Notes: generated by a model not told the origin, from the sequence alone. DNA of 64,000 nucleotides from an uncultured Faecalibacterium sp. (GCA_934548045.1 CAKTEM010000012.1:1-64000), one strand, 5' to 3'; counted from the first letter of the stretch, positions 7,977 through 16,480 are shown. A program made the numbers and translations.

Positions 7977-8036
7977 GATAGCCCTGTTGTCTGGGTTCAG
8001 ATGCTTCTGAACTTAGGCCGCAGGGCTATCGCTTTT
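7977..8036 (+). terminator. Terminator-like branched hairpin
   Basis: GATAGCCCTG and CAGGGCTATC pair perfectly and enclose a second hairpin GTTCAG/CTGAAC; a T-run follows. It lies between repeat copies 2 and 3 and probably ends the TSCPD transcript. Confidence 0.75.
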
Positions 8037-8082
8037 TCGGAAGAAGATACCCTTTTCGTTCCGCTCGGACCTGACCGACTCG

Positions 8083-8141
8083 CCAGTGGCTCGCCCTTTG
8101 GGAGAGCTGTCAAAGGCGAATGTCTTTGACTGAGAGGGCTA
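8083..8141 (-). repeat. Dispersed hairpin repeat, copy 3 (inverted)
   Basis: Read on the minus strand it matches copies 1 and 2; the variable stem is GTCAAAG/CTTTGAC and the second hairpin AGCTCTCCC-AAA-GGGCGAGCC. With copy 2 it flanks about 270 bases in inverted orientation. Confidence 0.85.
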
Positions 8142-8224
8142 CGACACAAACTTCTGATTTTTTCTGCTGCTTTGGGGCTATACTTCTGCTGTATGCAAAA
8201 CGAAAACAGCAAGGAGCAGGACGA

Positions 8225-10528
8225 ATGAGCATTTGGGAAGCGTTCGGGATCGGGAAATACAAGGGCTTTTCCCGGGAGGCAGGACAGCTGCTGGAAAAGG
8301 CCGTTCAGCTGGCAGGCGGCTTGGGGTGCAAAAAGGCGGATACCGGTCATCTTCTGCTGGCGATGCTCCAGACCGGCGAGGGCCCGGCGGCGCAGTTTCT
8401 GGCCGAAAAGAACATCTCGGAATTCGAGGTGCGGCGTCAGGTGTCCGAAAACCGGAACGGCCCGGCTGTCAAGCTGGAGAAAAACGCTTTCGCGCCCGAC
8501 CTGCGCCGGGCGATGGACTACGCGCTTATCGGGGCGCAAAACGCTCGTCTGCCACGTGCGGAGCCGGAGCATCTGCTCTGCGCCATCCTCGAAGACGCCG
8601 ACTGTGTGGCCGGTGTGCTGCTGGCGTCGATGGGGATTCCGCTGACCGATGCCGTTCGGGAGTGCCGTCAGCTTTCCGGTCAGTTCATCCTGCCGTTGCA
8701 GCCGAGGGCGTCTTCGGCCATGCCGCGCGGAAGCCGGGCCAGCGATAAATACTGCCGTGACCTGACACGTCGGGCGGTGGATGGGGAGCTCGACCCGGTA
8801 TTCTGCCGGGAAAAGGAACTTGACCGGATGGTGGAGATTTTATGCCGCCGCCAGAAAAATAATCCCTGTCTGGTCGGGGAGCCGGGCGTCGGAAAGACCG
8901 CATTGGCGGAAGGGCTGGCCCAGCGCATCGCCAACAAAAAGGTTCCCCGGATGCTGCTGGGGCGGCGTCTTCTCGCGCTGGACATGGCAAGCCTTGTCGC
9001 CGGAACCAAGTACCGGGGCGACTTTGAGGAGCGGTTCAAGAATCTGCTCGAAGAGCTGGTCCGGGATGGCAGTGCGATCCTGTTCGTGGATGAGTTTCAC
9101 ACCATCGTGGGGGCCGGTGCCGCCGAGGGTGCTATTGATGCGGCAAGCATCCTGAAACCCGTTCTGGCACGGGGGGAATTGCAGCTTATCGGGGCAACGA
9201 CGAATCAGGAATTCCGCACCCACATCCAGAAGGACGCCGCGCTGGAACGCCGATTCGGGAAAGTCCAGATCGAGGAACCCACGCCCGAGCAGGCGACGGC
9301 GATCCTGGAAGGGCTTGCGCCGCGGTACGAGCGGTATCACGGCGTGCGCCTGCCCAAGGAAACGCTTCGGGAAGCGGTGGAACTGTCGGTGCGGTATCTG
9401 CCGGGGCGGTGCCTGCCGGATAAAGCCATCGACCTTGTGGACGAAGCCTGTGCGGCGGCGCGCATCCGGGCCGAACGGGAAGGCACCCTGAACCCCAGCC
9501 TGACCCGGGAAGAGATCGCCCATGTGGTGGCGCAGGCCAGCGGCGTTCCGGCGGAACGGGTCGGCGAGAAGGAACGGGAGCGGCTCGACCGGCTGGAAGA
9601 GCGACTGAATCAGGAGGTCGTCGGCCAGCAAAAGGCGGTGGCGGCGGTCGCCGGTGCGATCCGCCGGAGCCGTACCGGGCTGGGCGAGCCGGGCAGACCC
9701 ATCGGGGCGATGTTGTTTCTGGGGCCGACCGGCGTGGGAAAGACCGCCCTTGCCAAGGCGTTGGCGTCCAGCTGGTTCGGCAGTGAAAAGGCCCTGCTCA
9801 AGTTCGATATGTCGGAGTATCAGGAGCAACACACGACGGCCCGGCTGTTGGGTGCGCCTCCGGGCTACCTCGGCCACGACGAGGGCGGCCAACTGACGGA
9901 GGCCGTCCGCCGCCGGCCGTACAGCGTCGTGCTGTTTGATGAAATTGAAAAAGCGCATCCGGACATCCAGAATGTTCTATTGCAGATTTTGGAAGACGGC
10001 CAGCTGACCGACTCGATGGGGCGGAAAGCCGATTTCCGGAACACCATCGTCCTGCTGACATCCAATCTGGGCGCACGGTTCCTCGCCGGGCAGAGCGCGC
10101 CGCTGGGCTTTGCGGCCGGTGCCGAGGCTGTCTTTGAAAAGCAGTCGGCGCAGGCCATCGAGGAAGCGAAAAAGTGGTTCCGGCCGGAACTCATCGGGCG
10201 GCTGGATGAACTCATCGTGTTCCGTCCGCTGACGACCGAAAATCTGAGCTTCATTGCCGAAAAGTTGCTCTGCCAGCTGGAAGAGCGCGCGGCAAAGACC
10301 GGCTACACCCTGACCCATACCTCCCGGGTCGGGCCTGCATTGGCGGCAAAGGCGATGTCGCCCTACGGTGCAAGAGAGTTGCGGCGTCAGGTCGACCGGG
10401 CGGTGGAGCAGGCGTTGGCGAACGAAATCGCCTCCGGCACGGCGCACACCGGCCAGCACTGGACGGCGGACTGCACCGAGGACGGAAATGTGACCCTCTC
10501 CCAGAACGAACCGGCGGCCATTGGATAA
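8225..10528 (+). CDS. Clp/Hsp100 AAA+ ATPase, ClpC/ClpA-like
   Basis: A 767-residue unfoldase of the Clp/Hsp100 class. The order is: double Clp_N repeat (about 10-155), AAA-1 with Walker A GEPGVGKT (218-225) and Walker B ILFVDE (285-290), a very short linker, and AAA-2 with GPTGVGKT (500-507) and VVLFDE (568-573). The coiled middle domain found in ClpB and, in half form, ClpC is absent, which is the ClpA plan. An LGF tripeptide (627-629) sits where the ClpP-binding loop is expected, so it likely feeds a ClpP protease. The ATG was chosen for AAGGAGC in front; an upstream in-frame ATG lies inside repeat copy 3. No ctsR/mcsAB neighbours, so it is not the classical clpC operon. Confidence 0.9.
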   Translation: MSIWEAFGIGKYKGFSREAGQLLEKAVQLAGGLGCKKADTGHLLLAMLQTGEGPAAQFLAEKNISEFEVRRQVSENRNGPAVKLEKNAFAPDLRRAMDYALIGAQNARLPRAEPEHLLCAILEDADCVAGVLLASMGIPLTDAVRECRQLSGQFILPLQPRASSAMPRGSRASDKYCRDLTRRAVDGELDPVFCREKELDRMVEILCRRQKNNPCLVGEPGVGKTALAEGLAQRIANKKVPRMLLGRRLLALDMASLVAGTKYRGDFEERFKNLLEELVRDGSAILFVDEFHTIVGAGAAEGAIDAASILKPVLARGELQLIGATTNQEFRTHIQKDAALERRFGKVQIEEPTPEQATAILEGLAPRYERYHGVRLPKETLREAVELSVRYLPGRCLPDKAIDLVDEACAAARIRAEREGTLNPSLTREEIAHVVAQASGVPAERVGEKERERLDRLEERLNQEVVGQQKAVAAVAGAIRRSRTGLGEPGRPIGAMLFLGPTGVGKTALAKALASSWFGSEKALLKFDMSEYQEQHTTARLLGAPPGYLGHDEGGQLTEAVRRRPYSVVLFDEIEKAHPDIQNVLLQILEDGQLTDSMGRKADFRNTIVLLTSNLGARFLAGQSAPLGFAAGAEAVFEKQSAQAIEEAKKWFRPELIGRLDELIVFRPLTTENLSFIAEKLLCQLEERAAKTGYTLTHTSRVGPALAAKAMSPYGARELRRQVDRAVEQALANEIASGTAHTGQHWTADCTEDGNVTLSQNEPAAIG

Positions 10529-10535
10529 AAACCGC

Positions 10536-10564
10536 TTGCTTTTGTGGATGAATTCAACTATCAT
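10536..10564 (+). promoter_or_regulatory. Promoter of the lipid kinase gene
   Basis: TTGCTT, 17 bases, TATCAT, beginning eight bases after the Clp stop codon. Confidence 0.65.
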
Positions 10565-10597
10565 AGAAGAAATGAGTTGTCCACAGGAGGAAGCAGG

Positions 10598-11581
10598 ATG
10601 CGCTATCTGTTTTTGTTGAACCCGACCGCCGGAAAAGCGGATTGTACCGGGGAGCTGACCCCGAAGATCAAGGCTGCTGCTGCGAGGGCAGGCGTGCCGG
10701 AAAAAGACCTGAGCATCCGCTGTACCGAGTTTGCAGGCCATGCCCGGGAGCTGGCACATGCGGCCGCTGTGGACGCAGAGAGAGCAGGGGAGAAGCTGCG
10801 TGTCTTCACGGCAGGCGGCGACGGCACCTTCAACGAGGCGTTGACCGGCGTGTACGGTTTTGAAAACGCGGCGGTGGGCTGTCTGCCCTTTGGCAGCGGA
10901 AACGACTTTCTGCGCACCTACGGCACCCGGGAAGAATTCCTTGATTTGGATGCCCAGTTTGCAGGCGGCGAGGCCGTCATCGACCTGATGCAGACCAACC
11001 TCGGCCTTTCGGCGACCATCTGCGCCGCCGGTCTGGACGCACAGGTGGCGTATGGCATCCCGAAGTTCCGGCGTATCCCGTTCTGCGGCGGTGAGGTGTC
11101 CTATCTGCTCTCCATCGTCGAGCAGCTCTGCGGCCACATCGGGCGGAAAGTGGAATATCAAATCGACGGAGAAACGCTGGAAGTGGACTGCTTAATGTGC
11201 GCCATCTGCAATGGCCGGGCCTATGGCGGCGGCTTTCTGGCGGCACCGGAAGCTCAGCCCAATGACGGCTGGCTGGATGTCTTCATCATCCGGAAGGTTG
11301 GACGGCTCACGATTGCCAAGCTGTTGGGTATGTATAAAAGCGGCAAGCACTTTGTGAACGGTGAGCTGGTCGAGAAGGCAAAGCCCTACTTTATTTACCG
11401 CCGTGCAAAACAGGTGACGCTCCGCCCGACCGATGGCCGTGGGCCGGTCATCGCCACCGCCGACGGTGAGTGCGCACCCTGCAAGCAGGTGTCGGTACAG
11501 GTGCAGCCGCTGGCAGGCTGCGTGCTGCTGCCGCAGCCTGCTTACCAACGCTTTACCGCCAAAAAAGCGGCTGTGAAGTAA
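10598..11581 (+). CDS. Diacylglycerol/lipid kinase family protein
   Basis: A 327-residue DAGK-catalytic-domain protein of the DgkB/YegS group, which phosphorylates diacylglycerol or related lipids at the cytosolic face of the membrane and recycles lipid from teichoic acid synthesis. The start LFLLNPTAGK, the nucleotide-binding GGDGTFNEAL (about 72-81) and PFGSGNDFLR (about 93-102) are diagnostic. The start was placed at the ATG preceded by AGGAGGA; an earlier in-frame ATG lies within the promoter region. An LtaS-like gene elsewhere in this window fits a need for diacylglycerol recycling, but they are far apart. Confidence 0.88.
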   Translation: MRYLFLLNPTAGKADCTGELTPKIKAAAARAGVPEKDLSIRCTEFAGHARELAHAAAVDAERAGEKLRVFTAGGDGTFNEALTGVYGFENAAVGCLPFGSGNDFLRTYGTREEFLDLDAQFAGGEAVIDLMQTNLGLSATICAAGLDAQVAYGIPKFRRIPFCGGEVSYLLSIVEQLCGHIGRKVEYQIDGETLEVDCLMCAICNGRAYGGGFLAAPEAQPNDGWLDVFIIRKVGRLTIAKLLGMYKSGKHFVNGELVEKAKPYFIYRRAKQVTLRPTDGRGPVIATADGECAPCKQVSVQVQPLAGCVLLPQPAYQRFTAKKAAVK

Positions 11582-11600
11582 AAAACCATCAGACCCAAAC

Positions 11601-11641
11601 AAGGCCGCTGCACGTTGCTCCGTGTGGCGGCCTTGCGTTTT
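11601..11641. terminator. Bidirectional terminator between convergent genes
   Basis: AAGGCCGCTGCACG and CGTGTGGCGGCCTT pair apart from a two-base internal loop; T-rich flanks on both sides suit the lipid kinase gene and the convergent acyltransferase gene. Confidence 0.75.
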
Positions 11642-11643
11642 AC

Positions 11644-12726
11644 TTATTGTTTTACAAGGTGCTGCCGCTGCCGTACCCGGTGCTCCAGTGCCTTGTAAAA
11701 GCTGCTCAGGCAGAGCGTGAGCAAATATACGGTCAGGGTCCAGACCACAGGATGTATCGTAAGGCTGAACTTGTCCGCTGTCCACTCCATATACCGGATC
11801 AGCACCTGATGGATCAGAAAACCGTAAGGGGACAGCCCGGCCAGCCACAAAAACGGCTTTGTGGAAAGCAGCCGAGAAATGACCCCCTTGCCCACGGCAA
11901 GCAGCCAGACCAGCAGCACCGCAGAGGGAGTGAACAGCACATTGTACCGGAAGGCTACCGCGCCCAGAACCCCCACCTGCCTGGCGGCGATAAACAGGCA
12001 TCCGCCCACAAGCAGCACAGCGGCAAGCTCCAGCAGGGAGAAAGCACCGCCCGGCAACTTGCTCTCCTGTTTGCAGTTGTGGTAAAGGCAGCCCATACAG
12101 CAGCTGATGGTAAAATCTCCCACCCGGAATACAGGGCACAGATAGGTCAGGTAAAAGGCGACCTTTCCGCTGAGTCCGGCTTTCCAGACCGCAAGGGAGA
12201 AAAGGCACTGCACGCAGAAGATTACGGCAGCAATGCAGCGCAGCCTGCGAGCATCCGCCTTTTTCAGCACAGCGAGAAGCGGAGGGAAGATGGCATACAG
12301 AAAAGCCTGCACCGAAAGATACCACGCAACTCCGTTCAGGCAGAACCAGAAACGGCTGGACGGAATCCAGGTTTGCAGCAGCAAAATGCTCACCACAAGC
12401 TGCGCCGCACAGGAAAGCACCCCACGGACAGAGGGCTGCGCCAGAAGCCCCTTCAGCACAAATAACAACGCGGCAGCCATCATAATAAGGTGCAGTGGGT
12501 ACAGCTTGCGTATTTTTTGCAAAGAAAAGGCCATGGCAGACCGCAGCCCCGGTGCTGTGCGCGGGCGGTCGTAATAGTTGCAGGTCATCAGAAAACCGGA
12601 CAGCGCGACGAATACCGTGATCGCCCACGGCCCCAGCCACGGCGTCCCACAATGGGAGAGAACCACGCTCAAAAATGCGACTGCCCGCAGCCCTTGTAAA
12701 GATGAGATCAGCTTTTTGTCTGTCAA
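11644..12726 (-). CDS. Acyltransferase 3 family membrane protein
   Basis: A 360-residue polytopic membrane acyltransferase (OafA/NodX type), with about ten hydrophobic helices. Such enzymes O-acetylate surface polysaccharide or peptidoglycan. LQGLRAVAFLSVVLSHCG near the start carries the family R-x10-H pattern, followed by FVALSGFLM and FSLQKIRKLYPLH. The start is a TTG: GGAGG lies five bases upstream and the promoter 12782-12810 reads into it; the longer ATG-initiated frame would run through that promoter. No glycan genes adjoin it, so its substrate is unknown. Confidence 0.82.
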   Translation of the reverse strand: MTDKKLISSLQGLRAVAFLSVVLSHCGTPWLGPWAITVFVALSGFLMTCNYYDRPRTAPGLRSAMAFSLQKIRKLYPLHLIMMAAALLFVLKGLLAQPSVRGVLSCAAQLVVSILLLQTWIPSSRFWFCLNGVAWYLSVQAFLYAIFPPLLAVLKKADARRLRCIAAVIFCVQCLFSLAVWKAGLSGKVAFYLTYLCPVFRVGDFTISCCMGCLYHNCKQESKLPGGAFSLLELAAVLLVGGCLFIAARQVGVLGAVAFRYNVLFTPSAVLLVWLLAVGKGVISRLLSTKPFLWLAGLSPYGFLIHQVLIRYMEWTADKFSLTIHPVVWTLTVYLLTLCLSSFYKALEHRVRQRQHLVKQ

Positions 12727-12781
12727 AGTATCCTCCGTTCTGCCGCAAACTGCGGCAGCTGTGTTTTTGCAATGCGCTATA

Positions 12782-12810
12782 AGTATAAAAAAGGCGGCGC
12801 GTCCTGTCAA
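12782..12810 (-). promoter_or_regulatory. Promoter of the acyltransferase gene
   Basis: On the minus strand TTGACA, 17 bases, TATACT: near-perfect. It fixes the TTG start, because the longer candidate start would be upstream of transcription. Confidence 0.85.
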
Positions 12811-12889
12811 GAACACACCGCTTTTTTGCGTGGCAGGGTGCGATTTTTGGGCGTCATAAATTCTTAACAAAGAAAATTGCAAAAAAGTC

Positions 12890-12918
12890 TTGATTTTTAC
12901 GGGCAAGATGAGTACAAT
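12890..12918 (+). promoter_or_regulatory. Promoter of groES-groEL
   Basis: TTGATT, 17 bases, TACAAT, a sigma-A promoter lying four bases before the CIRCE operator, so repressor binding would cover the transcription start. Confidence 0.88.
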
Positions 12919-12922
12919 ACTC

Positions 12923-12949
12923 TTAGCACTCAGGAATAAAGAGTGCTAA
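12923..12949 (+). promoter_or_regulatory. CIRCE operator (HrcA site)
   Basis: TTAGCACTC, nine bases, GAGTGCTAA: a perfect match to the CIRCE inverted repeat bound by the heat-shock repressor HrcA. hrcA itself is not in the window. Confidence 0.97.
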
Positions 12950-13027
12950 ACAACCCGGCGCGAGCAGAAAGGCTTCCCGGGTGCTGAAAAAGTTTTAGAT
13001 TAAATTTATTATAGGAGGGCAAGAACT

Positions 13028-13315
13028 ATGAAGATCATTCCTCTTGCAGACCGCGTTGTTATCAAGACTGTTGAGGCCGAGGAGACCACCAAGAGCGGCA
13101 TCATCCTGACCGGCAGTGCAAAAGAGAAGCCTCAGGTTGCTGAGGTCGTCGCTGTTGGCCCCGGCGGTGTCGTCGATGGCAAGGAAGTCAAGATGACTGT
13201 CAAGGTGGGCGACAAGGTCCTCACCAGCAAGTACTCCGGCACCGAAGTCAAGGTGGACGGCGAGGAGTGCACCATCGTCCGTCAGGGTGATATCCTGGCA
13301 GTCGTGGAAGACTGA
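13028..13315 (+). CDS. groES: Co-chaperonin GroES
   Basis: A 95-residue GroES of standard length, the heptameric lid of the GroEL chamber. The start MKIIPLADRVVIK, the mobile loop around KSGIILTGSAKEKP and the C-terminal ILAVVED are typical. AGGAGG precedes the ATG. It is the first gene of the CIRCE-controlled groESL operon and is separated from groEL by 61 bases. Confidence 0.98.
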   Translation: MKIIPLADRVVIKTVEAEETTKSGIILTGSAKEKPQVAEVVAVGPGGVVDGKEVKMTVKVGDKVLTSKYSGTEVKVDGEECTIVRQGDILAVVED

Positions 13316-13376
13316 GACTTTCCCTTTTACCAATAAATTTTGAGCTTTTAAGCTTTTTATAAGGAGCGATTGGATT

Positions 13377-15017
13377 ATGGCAAAACAGATTAAGCAGGGC
13401 GAAGAGGCTCGCAAGGCTCTCTGCGCTGGTATTGATACGCTGGCAAATACCGTCAAAATTACCCTCGGACCCAAGGGCCGCAACGTTGTTCTGAGCAAGA
13501 AGTTCGGCGCACCGGTCATCACCAACGATGGTGTCACCATCGCAAAGGAGATCGAGCTGAAGGACGAGTTCGAGAACATGGGCGCACAGCTGGTTCGTGA
13601 AGTCGCAACCAAGACCAACGATGCAGCAGGCGACGGCACCACCACTGCTACCGTTCTGGCACAGGCAATGGTCACTGAGGGCATGAAGAACGTCACCGCC
13701 GGTGCAAACCCGATGGACATCCGCCGCGGCATGAGCAAGGCTGTCAACAAGGCTGTTGAGACCATCAAGGCACACAGCCAGAAGGTCAAGGATGCGAACG
13801 ATATCGCTCGTGTCGGCACCATCTCCGCAGGCGACCCCGAGATCGGCCGCCTGATCGCTGAGGCGATGGAGAAGGTCACTTCCGATGGCGTCATCACCAT
13901 CGAGGAGAACAAGACCACGGCTGAGACCTACAACGAGATCGTCGAAGGTATGCAGTTCGACCGCGGCTACCTGACCCCGTATATGGTCACCGATACCGAG
14001 AAGATGGAAGCTGTCCTCGACGACGCTGCTGTCCTGATCACCGATAAGAAGATCAGCGTCATTCAGGATCTGCTGCCCCTGCTGGAGCAGGTCGTCCAGA
14101 ACGGCATGAAGCTGCTCATCATTGCTGAGGATATCGAGGGCGAGGCTCTGTCCACCCTGATCGTCAACCGCCTGCGCGGCACCTTCACCGTTGTCGCTGT
14201 CAAGGCTCCCGGCTTCGGCGACCGCCGCAAGGAGATGCTGCAGGATATCGCAACCCTGACCGGCGGCACCGTCATCTCTTCTGACCTCGGCTATGAGCTG
14301 AAGGACGCAACCCTGCAGATGCTGGGCCACGCTCGTCAGGTCAAGGTCACCAAGGAGAACACCACCATCGTCGGCGGCTTCGGCGACAAGGAAGCAATCG
14401 CTGCCCGTGTTGCTCAGATCCGCAATCAGATCGAGGTCGCTACCAGTGACTTTGACCGTGAGAAGCTGCAGGAGCGTCTGGCAAAGCTGGCCGGCGGTGT
14501 CGCAGTCATCAAGGTCGGTGCTGCTACCGAAGTTGAGATGAAGGACAAGAAGCTGCGCATCGAGGATGCTCTGAACGCTACCAAGGCAGCTGTTCAGGAA
14601 GGCGTCGTCGCTGGCGGCGGCACCGCTCCCATCAACGCAATTCCGGCTGTCCGTGAGCTGTGTGAGACTCTGGAAGGCGACGAGCGCACCGGCGCAAAGA
14701 TCGTCCTGAAGGCTCTGGAAGCTCCTCTGCGCCAGATCGCAAAGAACGCAGGTCTGGAAGGCAGCGTCATCATCGACAAGATCATCTCTGCAAACAAGCC
14801 CAACTACGGCTTCGATGCTCAGAATGAGGTCTATGTCGACGATATGATCGCCGCTGGCATCGTTGACCCGACCAAGGTCACCCGTTCCGCTCTGGAGAAC
14901 GCAGCGTCCGTCGCTGAGATGGTCCTGACCACCGAGAGCCTGGTCGCTGACCTGCCGGAACCCCCGGCACCGGCTGCACCTGCTGGTGATATGGGCGGTA
15001 TGGGCGGCATGTACTAA
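13377..15017 (+). CDS. groL: Chaperonin GroEL
   Basis: A 546-residue ATP-dependent chaperonin that folds proteins in the cytosol with GroES. The ATP-site stretches TLGPKGRNVV and DGTTTATVLAQAMV and the GGM-rich tail (GGMGGMY) are present. AAGGAGCG precedes the ATG. Codon use is strongly biased, as expected for a highly expressed gene. Confidence 0.98.
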   Translation: MAKQIKQGEEARKALCAGIDTLANTVKITLGPKGRNVVLSKKFGAPVITNDGVTIAKEIELKDEFENMGAQLVREVATKTNDAAGDGTTTATVLAQAMVTEGMKNVTAGANPMDIRRGMSKAVNKAVETIKAHSQKVKDANDIARVGTISAGDPEIGRLIAEAMEKVTSDGVITIEENKTTAETYNEIVEGMQFDRGYLTPYMVTDTEKMEAVLDDAAVLITDKKISVIQDLLPLLEQVVQNGMKLLIIAEDIEGEALSTLIVNRLRGTFTVVAVKAPGFGDRRKEMLQDIATLTGGTVISSDLGYELKDATLQMLGHARQVKVTKENTTIVGGFGDKEAIAARVAQIRNQIEVATSDFDREKLQERLAKLAGGVAVIKVGAATEVEMKDKKLRIEDALNATKAAVQEGVVAGGGTAPINAIPAVRELCETLEGDERTGAKIVLKALEAPLRQIAKNAGLEGSVIIDKIISANKPNYGFDAQNEVYVDDMIAAGIVDPTKVTRSALENAASVAEMVLTTESLVADLPEPPAPAAPAGDMGGMGGMY

Positions 15018-15138
15018 GCCGCAGCGTTTCCCAAAGCATACTGTTAAATACCTCAAAACTTTAAAAGCAGCTTGATTTTCGGAGCGTGCAAAAGCGGATT
15101 TACGCCAAGAATCAAAGCGCATGATAGGGTAACAAAAT

Positions 15139-15172
15139 CGGCACTCGCTGAAAAGTGGGTGCCGTTTTTTTT
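15139..15172 (+). terminator. Terminator after groEL
   Basis: CGGCACTC pairs with GGGTGCCG and runs into eight T residues. The 120 bases between groEL and this hairpin show nothing else. Confidence 0.8.
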
Positions 15173-15206
15173 CGTCCGGGAACGATGAAAAACAAGCTTA
15201 ATGGCG

Positions 15207-15254
15207 AAAATAAGCCGCCCAGCGACCTTACGGTCTCGCTGGGCGGCTTATTTT
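15207..15254. terminator. Bidirectional terminator
   Basis: A 19-bp perfect stem with A-rich left and T-rich right flanks; it ends the minus-strand XRE gene and backs up the groEL terminator. Confidence 0.85.
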
Positions 15255-15550
15255 TTGCGTTTCCACAACAGATATTCTTCGTAGCTGTGCATCTCATCCA
15301 GTTCGGCGGCAGTCAGCGTCTGGCGTTGTTTGCGAGCTTCATCAGAGGGGTCGATGTCGGTCAGACCCAGCAGGTAGTCGGCAGAGGTGCCGTAGAGCTT
15401 GCAGATGGCAAGCAGCACATTGCTGAAGGGGTAGCTCTTTCCTTGTTCCCACGCACGGATAGACCAAACGGAAATACCAAGTTTGTCCGCAAGGGTCTGC
15501 TGTGTATCATCATTCAGTTTGCGGAGTTCTGCCAATCGTTCCCCAAGCAT
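15248..15550 (-). CDS. XRE-family transcriptional regulator
   Basis: A 100-residue helix-turn-helix regulator. The HTH_3 domain spans about residues 5-60 (TLADKLGISVWSIRAWEQG is the recognition region, then SADYLLGL), followed by a charged tail ending WKRKK. The start is the ATG preceded by AGGTGG; an in-frame extension upstream would cross the operator repeats. It faces a large array of ACTAGTAT-like sites in its own upstream region and diverges from a broken methyltransferase gene, the arrangement of a control (C) protein of a restriction-modification system. Autoregulation is likely (inference). Confidence 0.85.
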   Translation of the reverse strand: MLGERLAELRKLNDDTQQTLADKLGISVWSIRAWEQGKSYPFSNVLLAICKLYGTSADYLLGLTDIDPSDEARKQRQTLTAAELDEMHSYEEYLLWKRKK

Positions 15551-15570
15551 AGCCTGACCACCTTTCCTTA

Positions 15571-15663
15571 CTACTAGTATATGAATCACTCCTACTTTTG
15601 ACGAAAAGTGGCTGCACAATACTAGACAAGGCAAAAAGTGGCTGTATAATACTAGTATAAGGC
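15571..15663. promoter_or_regulatory. Operator array with ACTAGTAT palindromes and a 30-base direct repeat
   Basis: The palindrome ATACTAGTAT occurs at 15649 with variants at 15572 (TACTAGTA) and 15619 (ATACTAGAC), and ACTAG recurs at 15667. Two near-identical units of about 30 bases, each AAAAGTGGCTG...ATACTAG...AAGGC, lie in tandem at 15604 and 15633. A minus-strand TATACT (complement of 15576-15581) 20 bases from the XRE start is a plausible -10, and a plus-strand TATAAT sits at 15645. The layout fits cooperative binding of the adjacent XRE protein. Confidence 0.75.
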
Positions 15664-15723
15664 AGGACTAGTACAAAAATACTACTTCCGCCGCAACGCT
15701 AAGGCAAAGCGAGGAATACCCCG

Positions 15724-16335
15724 TTGGAACGACTGATCGACTTTCACGCGCCAGAGGTACAGGCGGTGCTGCCGCTGCTTCTGGAAGACAAATCCACAAA
15801 ACGCAACATCATTTGGGCCACCGACCCACCGGAAGCTCTGCGAGGTGTGGCGGATGACAAATCCGAGATCACCATCCCACAGCTGCAGCAGATGGGCTAT
15901 GAGGCCATTCTGCCGCGCATGATGAAGCAGGCGGACACCCAGCAGGAGTGCACCCGCAAAAAAGGCGAGGTGTTCAGCCCGGCATGGGTCTGCAACAAGA
16001 TGAACAATGCGCTGGATGCCGACTGGTTCGGCCTGGATGCGCCAGACAACTTTTTTACGGAAGAACTGCCCCAGAGCTGGCAGACTATTCCGGAGCCGGT
16101 GCCCTTTGACAAATCCCACAAGTGGGAGAAATATGTAGACTCCCGGCGGCTGGAAGTGACCTGCGGCGAGGCTCCATTTCTTGCCTCCCGGTATGATGCT
16201 GCCACGGGTGAGATCCCATTACCAAACATCATATCCGTCAGGCCGATACGCTGGAATTTGCCAAGGCAGGAACAATGGAAAGGGAGCTGGATAGGATATT
16301 CAAGGATTGAAGTACTAACCACCACATACGGTTGA
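15724..16335 (+). pseudogene. Truncated restriction-modification methyltransferase-like gene
   Basis: Residues 1 to about 165 resemble the N-terminal part of proteins annotated as restriction endonuclease subunit M (LIDFHAPEVQAVLPLLLEDK, NIIWATDPPEAL, KKGEVFSPAWVCNKMNN). The full proteins are about twice as long and carry the catalytic NPPY-type motif, which is missing here. After LASRYDAATGEIPLP the frame turns into an unrelated tail; an overlapping frame from 16227 reads a sensible helical end (ADTLEFAKAGTMERELDRI) to a stop, so a deletion or frameshift joined two remnants. The start is TTG preceded by GAGGAA. It diverges from the XRE gene. I judge it non-functional as an enzyme. Confidence 0.75.
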
Positions 16336-16343
16336 ATCCTTTT

Positions 16344-16380
16344 AGAGGCAGAACCTTTTCGGAGGCTCTGCCTCTTTTTT
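16344..16380 (+). terminator. Terminator after the methyltransferase remnant
   Basis: AGAGGCAGAACC and GGCTCTGCCTCT form a stem followed by TTTTTT. Confidence 0.8.
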
Positions 16381-16389
16381 GTGCAAAAT

Positions 16390-16417
16390 TTGACACGGGG
16401 CAAAAGTGTGATATCAT
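16390..16417 (+). promoter_or_regulatory. Promoter of the moxR operon
   Basis: TTGACA, 16 bases, TATCAT, about 65 bases before the moxR start. Confidence 0.8.
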
Positions 16418-16480
16418 TAGAGCAACACTATTTTTCACCAAAACAGCAGGCTGGAAGATGCCCTGCGGAAAGAATACGCT

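Noticed and set aside
11644..12906. Acyltransferase start at the first ATG (12906)
   Set aside because: That start is upstream of a near-perfect minus-strand promoter (12782-12810) and overlaps the groES control region; the TTG at 12726 has GGAGG at five bases.
13248..15122. A 624-codon minus-strand frame opposite groEL
   Set aside because: Antisense shadow of groEL; the apparent Leu/Asp/Gly-rich composition has no family and no ribosome site or promoter.
15604..15663. CRISPR or satellite repeat from the 30-base direct repeat
   Set aside because: Only two units with no spacer between them; the embedded ACTAG palindromes and adjoining XRE gene fit an operator better.
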